From Ciona intestinalis (Eukaryota; Chordata; Ascidiacea; Phlebobranchia; Cionidae), in NCBI RefSeq assembly GCF_000224145.3, contig NC_020167.2:5475551-5539550 (forward strand): a stretch of 64,000 nt of DNA, given 5' to 3'. This document shows, piece after piece, positions 22,611-33,985 of the stretch. Below the pieces are notes generated by a model that did not search any database, was not told the origin of the DNA, and was given only the letters and a program-made list of their open reading frames with translations. The first letter of the stretch is position 1. Each line of letters begins with the position of its first letter. The position numbers and the translations under genes were made by a program.

Positions 22611-23812
22611 TTTGATATTATCCGGCTAAGTACAGGTTTTGATCATAGTATATACTTTCTAGTGGTTCCCAACCACCGCTGCATAAGCAGCCCAACAACA
22701 GAATAAAATTATGTGCAACCTCAAAGCTCACATTTATAAATAACCTAGATTCAGTACAAGACCCAGCTTCTGCAAAAAAATATCCATGGTTAGGATACAG
22801 TTGTACAGCCATAATAATTATGGAACATTACTAAAGCATACACTAATTCATATTGATTTCATATTGTCATCTATACATAGTCAGACAGGTCTCCCCTTGG
22901 CCCTACCTAATTTCATGCACATACATCCATTTTACATTTACTGTACCGGTAGTTAACCGCGAAGAATCTCAAGACTCAATGTAATGACCAAGCAACGCGG
23001 TATTGATCACAATCAGCTAATTGCTTGATTTTTAATTTGGCAAAAAGCGCTGATTCCTTTACGAACATCTCAAGTGCTCTACTATTTCAATTAATATATA
23101 CATCGCGTAGAAGGAAATGCGCCACAACGTAACACGCGGAAGTAATACTGCCTCAATAAAATAGCCGTTTTGGCGATAAACTTTATTTTAGAAGATAACA
23201 TCGCCTAATTTTATAACACACGAAACAAATCAATCGACACCTTTTCTGTTGCATTTAATAGTAAGAACTAACCTTCGTCTAACGAATGCAAATGTAGTAA
23301 TATATTTGTTTACTTAGCTGTTATGCAAATTTATTTTCTCCTAACTGACCTCATTTAACGTTGGGCGTGACTGTGATGTTTTAGTCTCCCTACTACCCTA
23401 GCAGTCACTCATCGGAACATCGCAAGGCTGCTTTCAGACTAACGCATATGACGTATTATGATTTTAATTTTTACCACAAATCACGTTTTATAAAAAATTG
23501 GGCAATAAAGTTTTAAGATTTTAAACACAAAATCCGTTTATAATTTTTAGAAAACTACAGTTTGCTTGTTTTTTGGTAGACTACATTTTAGGCTACTTGT
23601 TTTAAAATATAAACCTATGCGAATTTGCATTAACTTTGTCGTTTTTTAATAAATACATCATTTTAACACGACCTGTGTTTATTTTACCCGCGATACATGA
23701 CGTAATCAACATCTTTTTTTACGTTCAACTCATTCATGCGCAACGCTCGTAAGATCAAGATTGTTTCGTGCTAATAGTACGTTGGTATACGTTTTCCTGA
23801 GACCTGAATACG
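22611..23812. other. Divergent promoter region RGS7/ATOX1
   Basis: 1.2 kb between divergent genes, presumably containing both promoters. A hAT-end-like motif AGTGGTTCCCAACCACCGCTG lies at about 22661. No clear TATA box or other gene seen. Confidence 0.5.
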
Positions 23813-24197
23813 ATGCTGGTAAGTCTCTCACTGTAGCATTATACTAATAAACAAATACAAGTAGCAGTAATTCGAAATATGCGCATTTTTGTTGTAAAAT
23901 GGCTGTTTAATTTAGACGCACGAGTACAAAGTAGAAATGACATGCAGCGGTTGCTCCGGAGCTGTTACTCGAATTCTCTCCAAGAAATTAACTGAACCAG
24001 GTATACAATAATATTTTTACAAATCCTTTGATACACGCGTAGTTTGTTTCCAATCTTACATTAAAAATGCAGGTTCGAAGTTCGATGTTAATTTAGAAGC
24101 AAAAACTGTGACCATCACATCCGACTTACCAGAAGCTACTTTAACAGAGATGCTGAAGAAGTGTGGGAAAGAAGTTACATACATTGGTTCAAAATGA
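23813..24197 (+). CDS. ATOX1: Copper chaperone ATOX1
   Basis: Small cytosolic copper chaperone that hands Cu(I) to the P-type ATPases ATP7A/B in the secretory pathway. Three exons: 23813-23818, 23916-24000, 24073-24197, giving 71 residues (human 68). The copper-binding MTCSGC motif (M-x-C-x-x-C) lies near residue 9, in an HMA fold with the C-terminal Lys-rich KKCGKEVTYIG matching human KKTGKTVSYLG. The first coding exon is only ATG CTG before a GTAAGT donor, so the next Met (in MTCSGC) is not the likely start. All three exons are short. Confidence 0.93.
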
Positions 24198-24777
24198 AAA
24201 TCATTTTTCCACTGCTAAATGTTATGCAAATCGATATTTATTACGTGCTGTTTATTAATTTCACATTTAGCTGTAAAAATGCACTACATTTCATTGCAGT
24301 AGCTCCCATAAATCCTTCATTGCATTTCTATTTAAATGCATTGTAATTTAGAAAATTGCAATTTTCACTTCTGATATAGTAGCCATCATCTTGTCTTGTG
24401 TTGTCAAATAGATTTAACTTTCTTTATTTCGTCATTATAGGAATGAAATAGCAAAAATATGTAGGTTTATTGACAGTGCCATGAAGTAAGGATAGGGGGA
24501 TTCTTAAACAAGGTTCTTTGATCACAACATAACACAACTATGTGTCTGCAAGCTCAGAACAATATCAGCTACCACAATCCTGTTCCTTCCAGAAGATGAG
24601 ATTCATTCTCTCAGTTAACTTTCTTTACATGCAGTACCGGTCAGATTTCATCTTGGCACGCCTGGTAGTTTTACACAGTGCAAATGGTCATTAGAAGATA
24701 TAGTTTAAATGCCTAATGATTATAAAAAATATGTTAAAGCAGTGCCTAATTAATCATTAAAAAAAATCTGTAACAGG
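24198..24777. other. Convergent spacer ATOX1/FRG1
   Basis: 580 bp of 3' flank for two convergent genes; nothing else recognised. Confidence 0.5.
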
Positions 24778-27232
24778 CTACCGATTTAACAGTTCTTCAT
24801 GTAGTTTTCCTCCTTCTTTTGCACTATCCAGGTTTGAAGTATCTTCTTTTGTAATTCGTAATTTATGGTCCTGTAACATGTTTCTACTGTAATTTCACAT
24901 CGATTTTATAATTGTTAAAATTCTCACCTGCCAACTTTGGAACTTTCTAACATAATTTAGCTCACAGTCTTTGGAAGTTTTTGCAGTTTTTTCTTCCACA
25001 GGTATACCATCATCATCTTCATTTGATTTCCGCTCACTTATTGACCTTACCTGTGTAAAAACACAAATTTTATTTCAAGCTTACAACAACTACACAATTT
25101 TTAGCATAGCAATCATAAAAAAACACAAAAGCTATTTCACAAACCTGAACAAGTTCTTCTGATCCTGCTGATCTACTTGTTGCAACTATGTCTCCCTCAT
25201 CATTACAATTGATAAAGCAACCATTGGATGCCATCAAAGCAAGTTTACCCTTTAGAAAACAAGTTTAATTTTAAATCATCATTATAAAATGTCTTGATAC
25301 TATTCTGTTGGTGAGGACTGCTTACGAGTTACTACATTTGCAACTTTCACTGAACTTAGTGTGTGACTTTTTGGACAACGAATTAGTAACTACTGGGTTG
25401 GAAAAATGTTTGTTAAGTGTCCTGCTCAAGGATACATCGGCCAATGGGTATAAGTGTTGATTGAGATGCAGGCGCTAATCTATGGTCCCAGAAAAGTTGA
25501 TGCTAATATATCTACATTCAAATTACAGCACTCAAATTTCAACTATCATTTTTCAATATTTTCCATTTGGTACAACCAAAACACCCAGCTACAAATTATT
25601 TCGATTGCCACGTTTAAATAAAAATAGATTTTACCTCTTCAAAAACAGGTTCCCATTGTTCCTTAGAACTTATAGCATCACTAATCCCAACTACTTTGTT
25701 GTTTCTATCAATGCTTAAGTACTTTCCAAACCCAGTCTTGAATGCAACTCTAAAATTAAAGTTATATTTCAATGGCTCATCTGGTATGTTATTTGTTTGA
25801 AGAAAACATAACCCGAATGGGGCGTTAAATGATTATTTACAATATGCTACTTACAATATTAAAGTTATCATTTAAATAAAGATAGGCAATATATTTGATC
25901 AACTTAGCATTTTGCTACAGATATAAGATTTTTATACTTACTTTGAGTCAGAAATTACAACACATGTTAACTGTTCAGGTAAGTCAGGTCCATCTCCTTC
26001 ATCTCTTGGAGCACCAACTGTAAAGAAGCCGTTGTCCATTGCACTAATATATGTGTGCTTTCCCATTTCAATAGCTATTGTGCCTGAAAATATATCAGTT
26101 GAAAGTATTGTAAGGATGTATAAAATAATAAAGAAATGAAACAACATTTGTTGTAACATAGCAACAAAGGTGTTCTGTTTTACACAACTCGTTCTCGCTT
26201 ACAAGTTACAACCTAGGAACTCATAAGATCTATTGCGTTGGAGCAATTGCTGTTAAGTGTCTTGCACGAGGACCCATATGTTCAGTGCCATACCTGTGGT
26301 AGCAGTGTTAAGCCTCCAATATCCTCTGGGCTGGAGGCAGGCACTCTATGCAATGTACACCATCACCAGATTTTACAAGAACGCTACTTCGTCATATTAC
26401 ACAAACTGAACTTTCACTTCTAGACTGTTTATGCATCCCATTAAAAACATACACCTATATTTTTGTAACAGTTCACTGAACGAAACATTATTACCCTTTT
26501 TGCATGGTCACTTTTATGCGCGTAACTACTCGCAAAAACAAAGTTAACACGCATAACGTCATAAGCGTGTAATCTGCTTTAGGAGGTTGGTTGTTGTTCG
26601 CATTATGCGAGTAAAGATAAGTATGGTGAAAGTACAGTTTCACTTTTAAGAGCCCAATCTTTTTCGGGTATTATTTCTACAGTTTTTAGCTGGTAGTAGC
26701 CCCATTAAGCATCAAAACCTATTTTATAAACTAGATTTAACAATATTGCGCTAAAATTAGCTAACTCAATGTTGATACGCGCATTACCCAATGACCCTGC
26801 AAAACAACGCGGTAAGCGAGTTATCATATGACGAGTTAATGCGAATCGCTATTCGCATTAACTTTTTACCATGCAAAAAGGGTATATGTCATTGTGTGTG
26901 AATTGCTAAAATATATGTACCTTTAAATTCCTCAATTTGTGAAGTTTTCCACCAACCACCATGTGCATTCATGTCTTCTGCAAACTCTTTCTCTTTTCTA
27001 ATCTGTTCTTCGTCTTTCTTTCTTTTCTTGTGTTTCTTTTTCTTCTCTTTTGGCCTGTGGATAAAACAATAAAAAACAGTTTTATAAAAATTAAATTTCC
27101 TTTTTTTTTTCTGACAAACCAAAATACATTGGACCCTATTACTAAAGAAACCAAACAATCAAGAACCCACTTTTTCCGTTTCTCTCCTTTGAATACAAGT
27201 TTTGATGTTTTAACTTTTTGATAATCATTCAT
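24778..27232 (-). CDS. FRG1: FRG1 (FSHD region gene 1) homologue
   Basis: Nuclear/nucleolar protein with a fascin-like fold, linked to RNA processing and actin bundling. Seven exons in phase, 5' to 3': 27232-27171, 27054-26921, 26083-25942, 25749-25635, 25249-25145, 25050-24928, 24870-24778, giving 257 residues (human 258). The N-terminus reads VKTSKLVFKGEKRKK, then a Lys-rich nuclear-signal stretch (KEKKKKHKKRKK), the fascin-like core (GTIAIEMGKHTYISAMDNG, GFGKYLSID, AISSKEQWEPVF, LMASNGCFINCNDEGDI), and the conserved end NYVRKFQSWQDHKLRITKED. Intron 2 (26084-26920) carries a SINE and a TA-flanked MITE, and intron 4 carries a SINE fragment. A piece of exon 1 plus intron 1 is duplicated beside the zinc-finger copy at about 30007-30107. 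Confidence 0.95.
25316..25482 (-). mobile_element. tRNA-headed SINE, copy 4 (fragment)
   Basis: Minus-strand fragment in FRG1 intron 4, recognised from ATTAGTAACTACTGGGTTGGA, TGTTAAGTGTCCTGCTC and the degenerate head near 25470. Confidence 0.65.
26160..26372 (-). mobile_element. tRNA-headed SINE, copy 5
   Basis: Minus-strand copy in FRG1 intron 2. AAGGTGTTCTGTTTTACAC, GTTGGAGCAATTGCTGTTAA and TGTGGTAGCAGTGTTAAGCC mark the conserved blocks. Confidence 0.75.
26494..26882. mobile_element. TA-flanked MITE in FRG1 intron 2
   Basis: 389-bp element with inverted ends CCCTTTTTGCATGGT and a TA dinucleotide on each side (26492-26493, 26883-26884), as for Tc1/mariner-type elements. The interior is rich in GCGTTAAC/GTTAATGCG-like inverted words and has no coding frame. 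Confidence 0.85.
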
Positions 27233-27645
27233 GTTTAAAATTCCAAATAAAAACGTTCTTTCTGAAAAAAAATTAAATTCAATAGGCAATAAGTAGAAAG
27301 GAAGTACTTAGTTGCAACAAAGACATTTGCGAAAACGCTTTATATTAACCTTAAAAAATTGAATGGAATTGAACAGAAAGAACATTAAATATTTTAATCA
27401 TATACTTTTTATTTTAGTTAAACAAAGATTTTATATTTAATTTTAAATATATATGTTGAAATCATAATGTATGTTATGAAGTGAACATTAGTGCACTTGT
27501 AAAGCAATTACCATAAAAACAAAATAGAACATCTTCAATAAAACTTAACAATATCGGGTAAATAAAAACCAAGAAATAAAAAAATGTCGTACCACAAAAA
27601 ACAAAGAAACAGTGGTAACTTAAAAAACAATACCTATAACTTTTA
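27233..27645. other. Spacer between FRG1 start and zinc-finger gene 1 stop
   Basis: 413 bp, AT-rich, with both genes on the minus strand. It should hold the FRG1 promoter and the zinc-finger 3'UTR. An AATAAA-type signal on the minus strand is not obvious. Confidence 0.4.
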
Positions 27646-29649
27646 TTAAATTTTATTAACAAATTGAACGTCAATAGGATTATAAATGATAGTGCTTCGG
27701 TCTTGCAAGTTTTGTGTGAACACAATTGTTTGTTGCTGCATTTCTTCACTTTCCATCTTGCTCTGCTCACGTTGGTGTTTTCGATTGTGCAAGCGTAGTT
27801 CGACGTACTGGTTAAAACTTTTGCCGCACATGTCACAAATATAGGGCTTCTCACCGCTGTGAATACGCTGGTGGACTTGCAAGTTTTCTTTACGGTTGAA
27901 GATTTTGTCGCACTGTGGGCATGGGAACTTGTCAAAGTGAATTCGGCGATGCATGGAAATGCGGCGCTTCGAAACCACTTTGCCACAAATATCGCAGGTT
28001 GCTGTTAAAATCTCCCCTGGATTGGTATCATGGTATCGTAAGTGCTTGTTAATGTTAAATTTCATTATAAACTTTTTACAAATTTGGCATTTCACCTTCT
28101 GGCTACCGACGGCGTTTTTGCCGTGGTAACGGTCCGCATGGTTTCTTATCATTGGGATAAGCCGACACGGTTTGAGAGCAACTGATCTTGATTCTAAGCA
28201 TAAGTTGCATTCAAACAGTAGGCACTTAGCAGCAGTGCTACAATTTTCAATATTCGAGATTTCCATTGCTTTACTAAGCTGATCCTGCAAATGTCTGAAA
28301 TAAAAAGCCAATGTCATAGATTGCTTGCAGGTTCTACATTCCGTATTCTGTTCCCAACCTGGAATCAAAAGTTGAGCAGCAGAAAGCACGGCATCCATAC
28401 TAACTTGGTCCGGTTTCTGATGAAGCAAAGTAACGTTGAACTGGGAAGATGTTGTTTCTAATGGGACATCATTATGTTCCAATTCTTCCAAGCTACCAGA
28501 TACAGTGACAACTATTGGTTTTGGCAAAGCAGAAAAATCAGGCAAATTGTGAATATCCTGACAATGTTTTGTGAATTCCTTCACACTGACATTTGTTTTG
28601 CAAAGCGGACAATGTGCTAAAGCATTTGAATGGTGTTTAAAAACATGAAGAGCGAATAGAAATTTGTTGAAGAACTTTTCTTCGCAGCACGAACCGACCG
28701 GCGTCTTGTATATTCGATCATCATTTTTATTTCGCTTTCCCCCAAACTTTTCCCTTTTTTTCAGATTTCTTTTCGATCGGCGTTGTTTTTTCATTACAAT
28801 TTCAGAATCACTTTCTTTTTCTATTTCAAAACTTGAATCATCTGAACTTTTCTCAGTCTCTATTTCCTTTGGGACAAAATCCACATCTTTGCTATCATTC
28901 TGAACTTCTTTATTTGATGCAAAAGTCGTTTCCATTGAATGTTTTATAATAAAACTTTCGGTCTTCTTTTTGCAAACCCGTTCTTTCTCAACACCAAATG
29001 AGTTTAGTAGTAACCCAACATTCGGATCAAACGTAATTAACTTTTGTAACAAAGTCTTTCTTATTTCTTCATCTTTACTGTTATCCTTCAGCATTTCAAT
29101 TATTTGATTTGGGTTTTCGTTTAAAGAATCAGCACAGTTTGAAATTAAACCAGTGTAACAATATTCCACAATCGATTCAAAGATTTTCGGAACATCTAGT
29201 GTTCTTCGTTTTTCTATTAAACTCGCTTCAAGACCATTTTGTAAATCAGCAACATCTTGATTTAATGTCTCCTTTGCCACAGTACCTTCACAACTAACTT
29301 GTTCTATGTTTATCGGCAATTCTCCCAGCACTGCCTCCATCACACAACTGTGCACAAGCAAGTGTCTGCCATCCCCAGCTTCCAAATCATTTTCACAAAC
29401 ACGAAGTTCAAGATTACAGTGTTTACTATCCGACAACCGCTGTTGATTCAATCCATCTACAACTTTCCGATAATGACCTTCCAATGTTTCCTCCTTTTTC
29501 AATGCTTTATATTTTTCAAAAGCATCTAACAAAGTTTTTGCAAAATCATCATCAGTTAAACCGGTACTTTCCTTGCTTAATGTCCACAGCGAGTAAGTGT
29601 CATCAGAAAGCTGAATACTCTTCATACGATTAAAGTAATGTTCCGCCAT
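27646..29649 (-). CDS. BTB-like/C2H2 zinc-finger protein, copy 1
   Basis: Intronless, 667 residues; probably a DNA-binding regulator, with target unknown. The N-terminal part (about residues 72-170) resembles a BTB dimerisation domain with an insertion: LELRVCEND, LLVHSCVMEAVLGE, then VPKIFESIVEYCYTGLI, the usual BTB ending. A charged linker with a basic nuclear-signal-like run (KKQRRSKRNLKKREK) follows. The C-terminal half has about seven Cys2His2-type units, the last ones canonical: CDICGKVVSKRRISMHRRIH, CPQCDKIFNRKENLQVHQ with the HSGEKPY linker, CDMCGKSFNQYVELRLH. The earlier units (CPLCKTNVSVKEFTKH, CRTCKQS, CNLCLES, CQICKKF) are atypical. No orthologue recognised; it may be a lineage-specific ZNF. 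The next copy lies 420 bp away on the same strand. Confidence 0.85.
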   Translation of the reverse strand: MAEHYFNRMKSIQLSDDTYSLWTLSKESTGLTDDDFAKTLLDAFEKYKALKKEETLEGHYRKVVDGLNQQRLSDSKHCNLELRVCENDLEAGDGRHLLVHSCVMEAVLGELPINIEQVSCEGTVAKETLNQDVADLQNGLEASLIEKRRTLDVPKIFESIVEYCYTGLISNCADSLNENPNQIIEMLKDNSKDEEIRKTLLQKLITFDPNVGLLLNSFGVEKERVCKKKTESFIIKHSMETTFASNKEVQNDSKDVDFVPKEIETEKSSDDSSFEIEKESDSEIVMKKQRRSKRNLKKREKFGGKRNKNDDRIYKTPVGSCCEEKFFNKFLFALHVFKHHSNALAHCPLCKTNVSVKEFTKHCQDIHNLPDFSALPKPIVVTVSGSLEELEHNDVPLETTSSQFNVTLLHQKPDQVSMDAVLSAAQLLIPGWEQNTECRTCKQSMTLAFYFRHLQDQLSKAMEISNIENCSTAAKCLLFECNLCLESRSVALKPCRLIPMIRNHADRYHGKNAVGSQKVKCQICKKFIMKFNINKHLRYHDTNPGEILTATCDICGKVVSKRRISMHRRIHFDKFPCPQCDKIFNRKENLQVHQRIHSGEKPYICDMCGKSFNQYVELRLHNRKHQREQSKMESEEMQQQTIVFTQNLQDRSTIIYNPIDVQFVNKI

Positions 29650-30006
29650 TTTGTATAACTATACACTTGATGACATTAACACCCAAATATAGTCTATGTG
29701 GCTAGGCAGCACATAATGGAAAACACTATCACGATCCTGTAAATTTAAACATCATTAATTAAAATTATTTAACAGTGTTTTTAAGGGGTGCCGATAATTT
29801 TTGAACGCTACTATCATACCTCACATTAACGAATAGATTTTCTTAAATATACTCTAACTGAAATACGGTAAATTTTTCGAAATTAATTTAAAATCTACCA
29901 GCAAAAAGATGAATAAACTGAAATGCTCTTTAGCAAAAATTCCTTTAAAGTTACAACATATTTGCTTATTATATTAGTAGAGAAGAGCTTGTTAAAACGC
30001 GATGAA

Positions 30007-30107
30007 CGACACATCAAAGTACATTGAACCTTTATGTTGCAAAAGGTTCCAAAGGATCAAGAACTTACTATTTCCGTTTCTCTCCTTTGGATCTGAGTTT
30101 GGAATTA
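30007..30107 (-). repeat. Duplicated fragment of FRG1 exon 1 and intron 1
   Basis: Sequence near 30060-30095 (GATCAAGAACTTACTA, then TTTCCGTTTCTCTCCTTTG) matches FRG1 around 27157-27191 almost base for base. On the minus strand it reads SKLRSKGEKRK, against SKLVFKGEKRK in FRG1 exon 1, followed by a GTAAGT donor where FRG1 has GTGGGT. The 60 bp beyond also match FRG1 intron 1. Confidence 0.85.
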
Positions 30108-32073
30108 CAAATGATAGTCCTTCGGCCTTGCAAGTTTTGTGTGAACACAATTGTTTGTTGCTGCATTTCTTCACTTTCCATCTTGCTCTGCTCACGTTGG
30201 TGTTTTCGATTGTGCAAGCGAAGTTCGACGTATTGGTTAAAACTTTTGCCGCACATGTCGCAAATATAGGGCTTCTCACCGCTGTGAATACGCTGGTGGA
30301 CTTGCAAGTTTTCTTTACGGTTAAAGATTTTGTCGCACTGTGGGCATGGAAATTTGTCAAAGTGAATTCGGCGGTGCTTAGAAAAGCGACGTTTCAAAAC
30401 CAACTTGCCACAAATATCGCACGCTGCTGTTAAAATCTTCCCTGGATTGCTATCATGGTATCGTAAGTGCTTGTTAATGTTAAATTTCATTATAAACCTT
30501 TTACAAATTTGGCATTTCACCTTCTGGCTACCGACGGCGTTTTTGCCGTGGTAACGGTCCGCATGGTTTCTTATCATTGGGATAAGCCGACACGGTTTGA
30601 GAGCCACTGATCTTGATTCTAAGCATAAGTTGCATTCAAACAGTAGGCACTTAGCAGCAGTGCTACAATTTTCAATATTCGAGATTTCCATTGCTTTACT
30701 AAGCTGATCCTGCAAATGTCTGAAATAAAAAGCCAATGTCATAGATTGCTTGCAGGTTCTACATTCCGTATTCTGTTCCCAACCTGGAATCAAAAGTTGA
30801 GCAGCAGAAAGCACGGCATCCATACTAACTTGGTCCGGTTTCTGATGAAGCAAAGTAACGTTGAACTGGGAAGATGTGGTTTCTAATGGGACATCATTAT
30901 GTTCCAGTTCTTCCAAGCTACCAGATACAGTGACAACCATTGGTTTTGGCGAAGCTGAAAACTCAGGCAATTTGTGAATATCTTGACAATGTTTTGTGAA
31001 TTCCTTCACACTGACATTTGTTTTGCAGAGTGGACAATGTGCTAAAGCATTTGAATGGTGTTTAAAAACATGAAGAGCGAATAGAAATTTGTTGAAGAAC
31101 TTTTCTTCACAGCACGAACCGACCGGCTTCTTGTATATTCGATCATCATTATATTTCCCTTTTCCTCAAACTTTTCCCTTTTTTTCAGATTTTTTTTTGA
31201 TGGGCGTGGTTTTTCCGTAACACTTTCAGAATCGCTTTCTGTTTCTATTTCAAAACTTGAATCGTCTGAACTTTTCTCAGTCTCTATTTCCTCCGGAACA
31301 AAATCCACATCTTTGCTATCATTCTCAACTTCTTTATTTGATGAAAAAATCGTCTCCATCGAATGCTTTTTAATAAAACTTTCAGTTTTCTTTTTGCAAA
31401 CCCGTTCTTTCTTAACACCAAATGAGTTTAGTAGTAGTCCAACATTTGGATCAAACGTAAATAACTCTTGTAACAAAGTCTTCCTCATTTCTTTATCTTT
31501 GCTGTTATCCTTCAGCATTTCAATTATTTGATTTAGGTTTTCCTTAAAAGATTCTGCACAGTTTGAAATTAAACCAGTGTAACAATATTCCACAATCGAT
31601 TCAAAGATTTTCGGAACATCCAGTGTTTTTCGTTTTTCTATTAGACTCGTTTTATGACCATTTTGTAAATCAGAAAAATCTTGATATATTGCCTCATTTG
31701 CCACAGTACCTTCACAACTAACTTGTTCTATATTTATCGGCAATTCTCCCAGCACTGCCTCCATCACACAACTGTGCACAAGCAAGTGTCTGCCATCCCC
31801 AGCTTCCAAATCATTTTCACAAACACGAAGTTCAAGATTACAGTGTTTACTATCCGACAACCGCTGTTGATTCAATCCATCTACAACTTTCCGATAATGA
31901 CCTTCCAATGTTTCCTCCTTTTTCAATGCTTTATATTTTTCAAAAGCATCTAACAAAGTTTTTGCAAAATCATCATCAGTTAAACCGGTACTTTCCTTGC
32001 TAGATGTCCACAGCGAGTAAGTATCATCAGAAAGCTGAATACTCTTCATACGAATAAAATAATGTTTAGCCAT
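30068..32073 (-). pseudogene. BTB-like/C2H2 zinc-finger protein, copy 2 (frameshifted)
   Basis: Second copy of the neighbouring zinc-finger gene. The first frame (32073 to about 31042) encodes the BTB-like part and linker. The second frame (about 31009 to 30068) encodes the C-terminal zinc fingers. A net one-base loss near 31150-31170, in the basic linker after KKREKF, separates the two frames; everything else is open. The final residues differ from copy 1: after FTQNLQ the frame runs into FRG1-derived sequence (SKLRSKGEKRK) and stops beside a GTAAGT donor. It may be a young pseudogene, a sequencing or allele difference, or a gene making a truncated BTB-only protein. The high similarity of both halves argues that decay, if real, is recent. 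Confidence 0.8.
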
Positions 32074-32539
32074 TATTTATAACTATGCACTTGATGACAT
32101 TAACACCTAGATTGTTGTCTATGTGACTTAGTGGCTACACAGCACATATTGCTATCACGATCCTGTAATTTAAACGTCATTATTTATAATTATTTATTTA
32201 ACAGTGTTTTTTAAGGGTGCCGCTAATTTTTGAAAGCTATTATACATCAAATTAATGAATAGATTTTTATAAATTTACTGTAACTGAAATACTGTAATTA
32301 AAAAAAAACAATTTGAAATCTTCCTGCAAAAAGGTAAATAAAGTTTTAACTTAAATGCTGGCATGCAAAAAATCCCCTATGACGTTACAACATATTTCAT
32401 CATTATACTAATAAAGGGGAGCTTGTTAAAACGCAATAAATGTTAAACTGAAACGAAATTAATTCAAAGTGTCTTACCAACGAACACAAAACTTACGTAA
32501 TAGTAGATGCATAAATCTAAGTATTAAAATTATTTATTG

Positions 32540-32795
32540 ATCAAAATTTGTAAGAAATTTAAACCGTCCTGTCTTACCCTGTGTGCTTTGAAATTGGTAA
32601 AATTGAACGAATAGATAATTGTGCGAATCGCTAAACACTCTCTCGCGTGTTTTGATATATATATTTTGAAATTTTTTGTCAATCAATAAAGGTATGATAG
32701 TACCAGTTCGTGGTATCACACAAAAAAGTCATATATTTCGATTTTGGAAATATTGAACAATCTGTGTCCCGTCTTTCCCCACTCTAATATACAAT
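32540..32795. mobile_element. MITE-family right half, shared with 16855-17095
   Basis: Shares AAACCGTCCTGTCTTACCC, CAATAAAGGTATGATAGTAC, TTCGTGGTAT and GATTTTGGAAATATT with the composite element, and ends GTGTCCCGTCTTTCCCCAC. Confidence 0.75.
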
Positions 32796-33045
32796 ATTGG
32801 TATCATAAAGCCTATCTTCAGATATATATCAGTGTAATGTTTCTTACATGCTATGCGTCCCTATACTGTCATAAGTATACTCATTAGCTGTAAGCGTGGG
32901 AAATTTAACATTGTGCACATAATGCTTTGTAATTGCTACAATATAACGTGGATAATGAATATAGCATAAAATGAATATCATTTACAAATATGCATAGCAT
33001 GTATATTTTGTAGGATTGAGTAGCGAGTAGCATAAAACATGTTTC

Positions 33046-33205
33046 ATTCTCCTTTCTCGTCTCATTTGGTACTAAACAAAGAGTATTGACAGAATTTTGT
33101 AAAGGTAGTCCCGTGGCTCTGAAAAAAAGTTGTTAATTGTTAAAAACACGGTCAGGATTTGGATATTAGGTACGAAAGGTGTTTCATCTTACCCTGCAGT
33201 AAAAT
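33046..33205 (-). mobile_element. Common MITE, diverged copy
   Basis: Minus orientation: TCTCGTCTCATTTGGTA, TTGTTAATTGTTAAAAACAC, GGTCAGGATTTGGATATTA and AAAGGTGTTTCATCTTACCC. The left end is degraded. Confidence 0.75.
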
Positions 33206-33823
33206 TTCTTGTAACATGCTGTGTTTAGTATCTCGATCGTAAACTATACCTAAACAGCTGATTGACTTAGCGGCGGCGTTCCGCTGGGTTCGGATTTAAA
33301 TCTACTCTTGAATTTGCATGAAATTAAGGTCAGTTTCAATTAACGGATGTTTCTCAAAATTCTAATGTTGTAGAAAACAAAGGCATTGCATTTACTGAGC
33401 ACTTAGTGCGTGGGGTATAAAATACATTTCCATGTTTCGACGTTTTATTTCTTTTTAAAAATATAATCCTGCAGATAAGCCACGAAATGGACTAATCAAC
33501 CGTTAACTAAGATTATAGCAATTATTTCAACGTTTTCCAGAATTATTCAGCGATTTTATTGTGGCTGATTTCCCCTTCTTTGTTTTCTACATTAGAGCAT
33601 TTGATTTTAAATGGGGGATTATTATTTTCCGCTTGGAAAATTATTGCCTTAACCATTTAATGAACAGAAAAACATATATACGCCATGTTGAAATCTGACG
33701 CAACGCGCGCGATATATGAATATTACTGGTAAGCAACATTATAACTGAAAAATCTTTTTAATTCGAAACGATTTTTAATAAGTTTAAATCGAAAACTTCA
33801 TGGTGCCTGCTTACGTATTAGAG

Positions 33824-33985
33824 TAAGGGGACGGGATACCGTTTATAGCACATAATATCCAAATATACTGATCGTGTATGTTTAGGAGCCTTGAGGATAC
33901 GGTTTTATAATTTTTTCAATACTTTTTGTTTACTACCAAACAGGACGATAACGAAAAGGTGTCCCATCTTCACCCCATACTATAA
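33824..33985 (+). mobile_element. Common MITE, internally shortened copy
   Basis: Plus orientation: ACATAATATCCAAATATACTG, GAGGATACGGTTTTATAATT and AAAAGGTGTCCCATCTTCACC. The AACAACGGTCTA block is missing. Confidence 0.8.

Larger units (their letters stand above)
27112..32437. repeat. Tandem duplication carrying a BTB/zinc-finger gene
   Basis: Unit 1 is about 27112-30003 and unit 2 about 30004-32437. Each holds a zinc-finger gene on the minus strand plus about 350 bp of shared upstream flank ending GCTTGTTAAAACGC. Unit 2 also keeps the start of FRG1 intron 1 and the end of FRG1 exon 1, but has lost about 400 bp of the spacer seen in unit 1. Edges are by eye. Confidence 0.85.
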
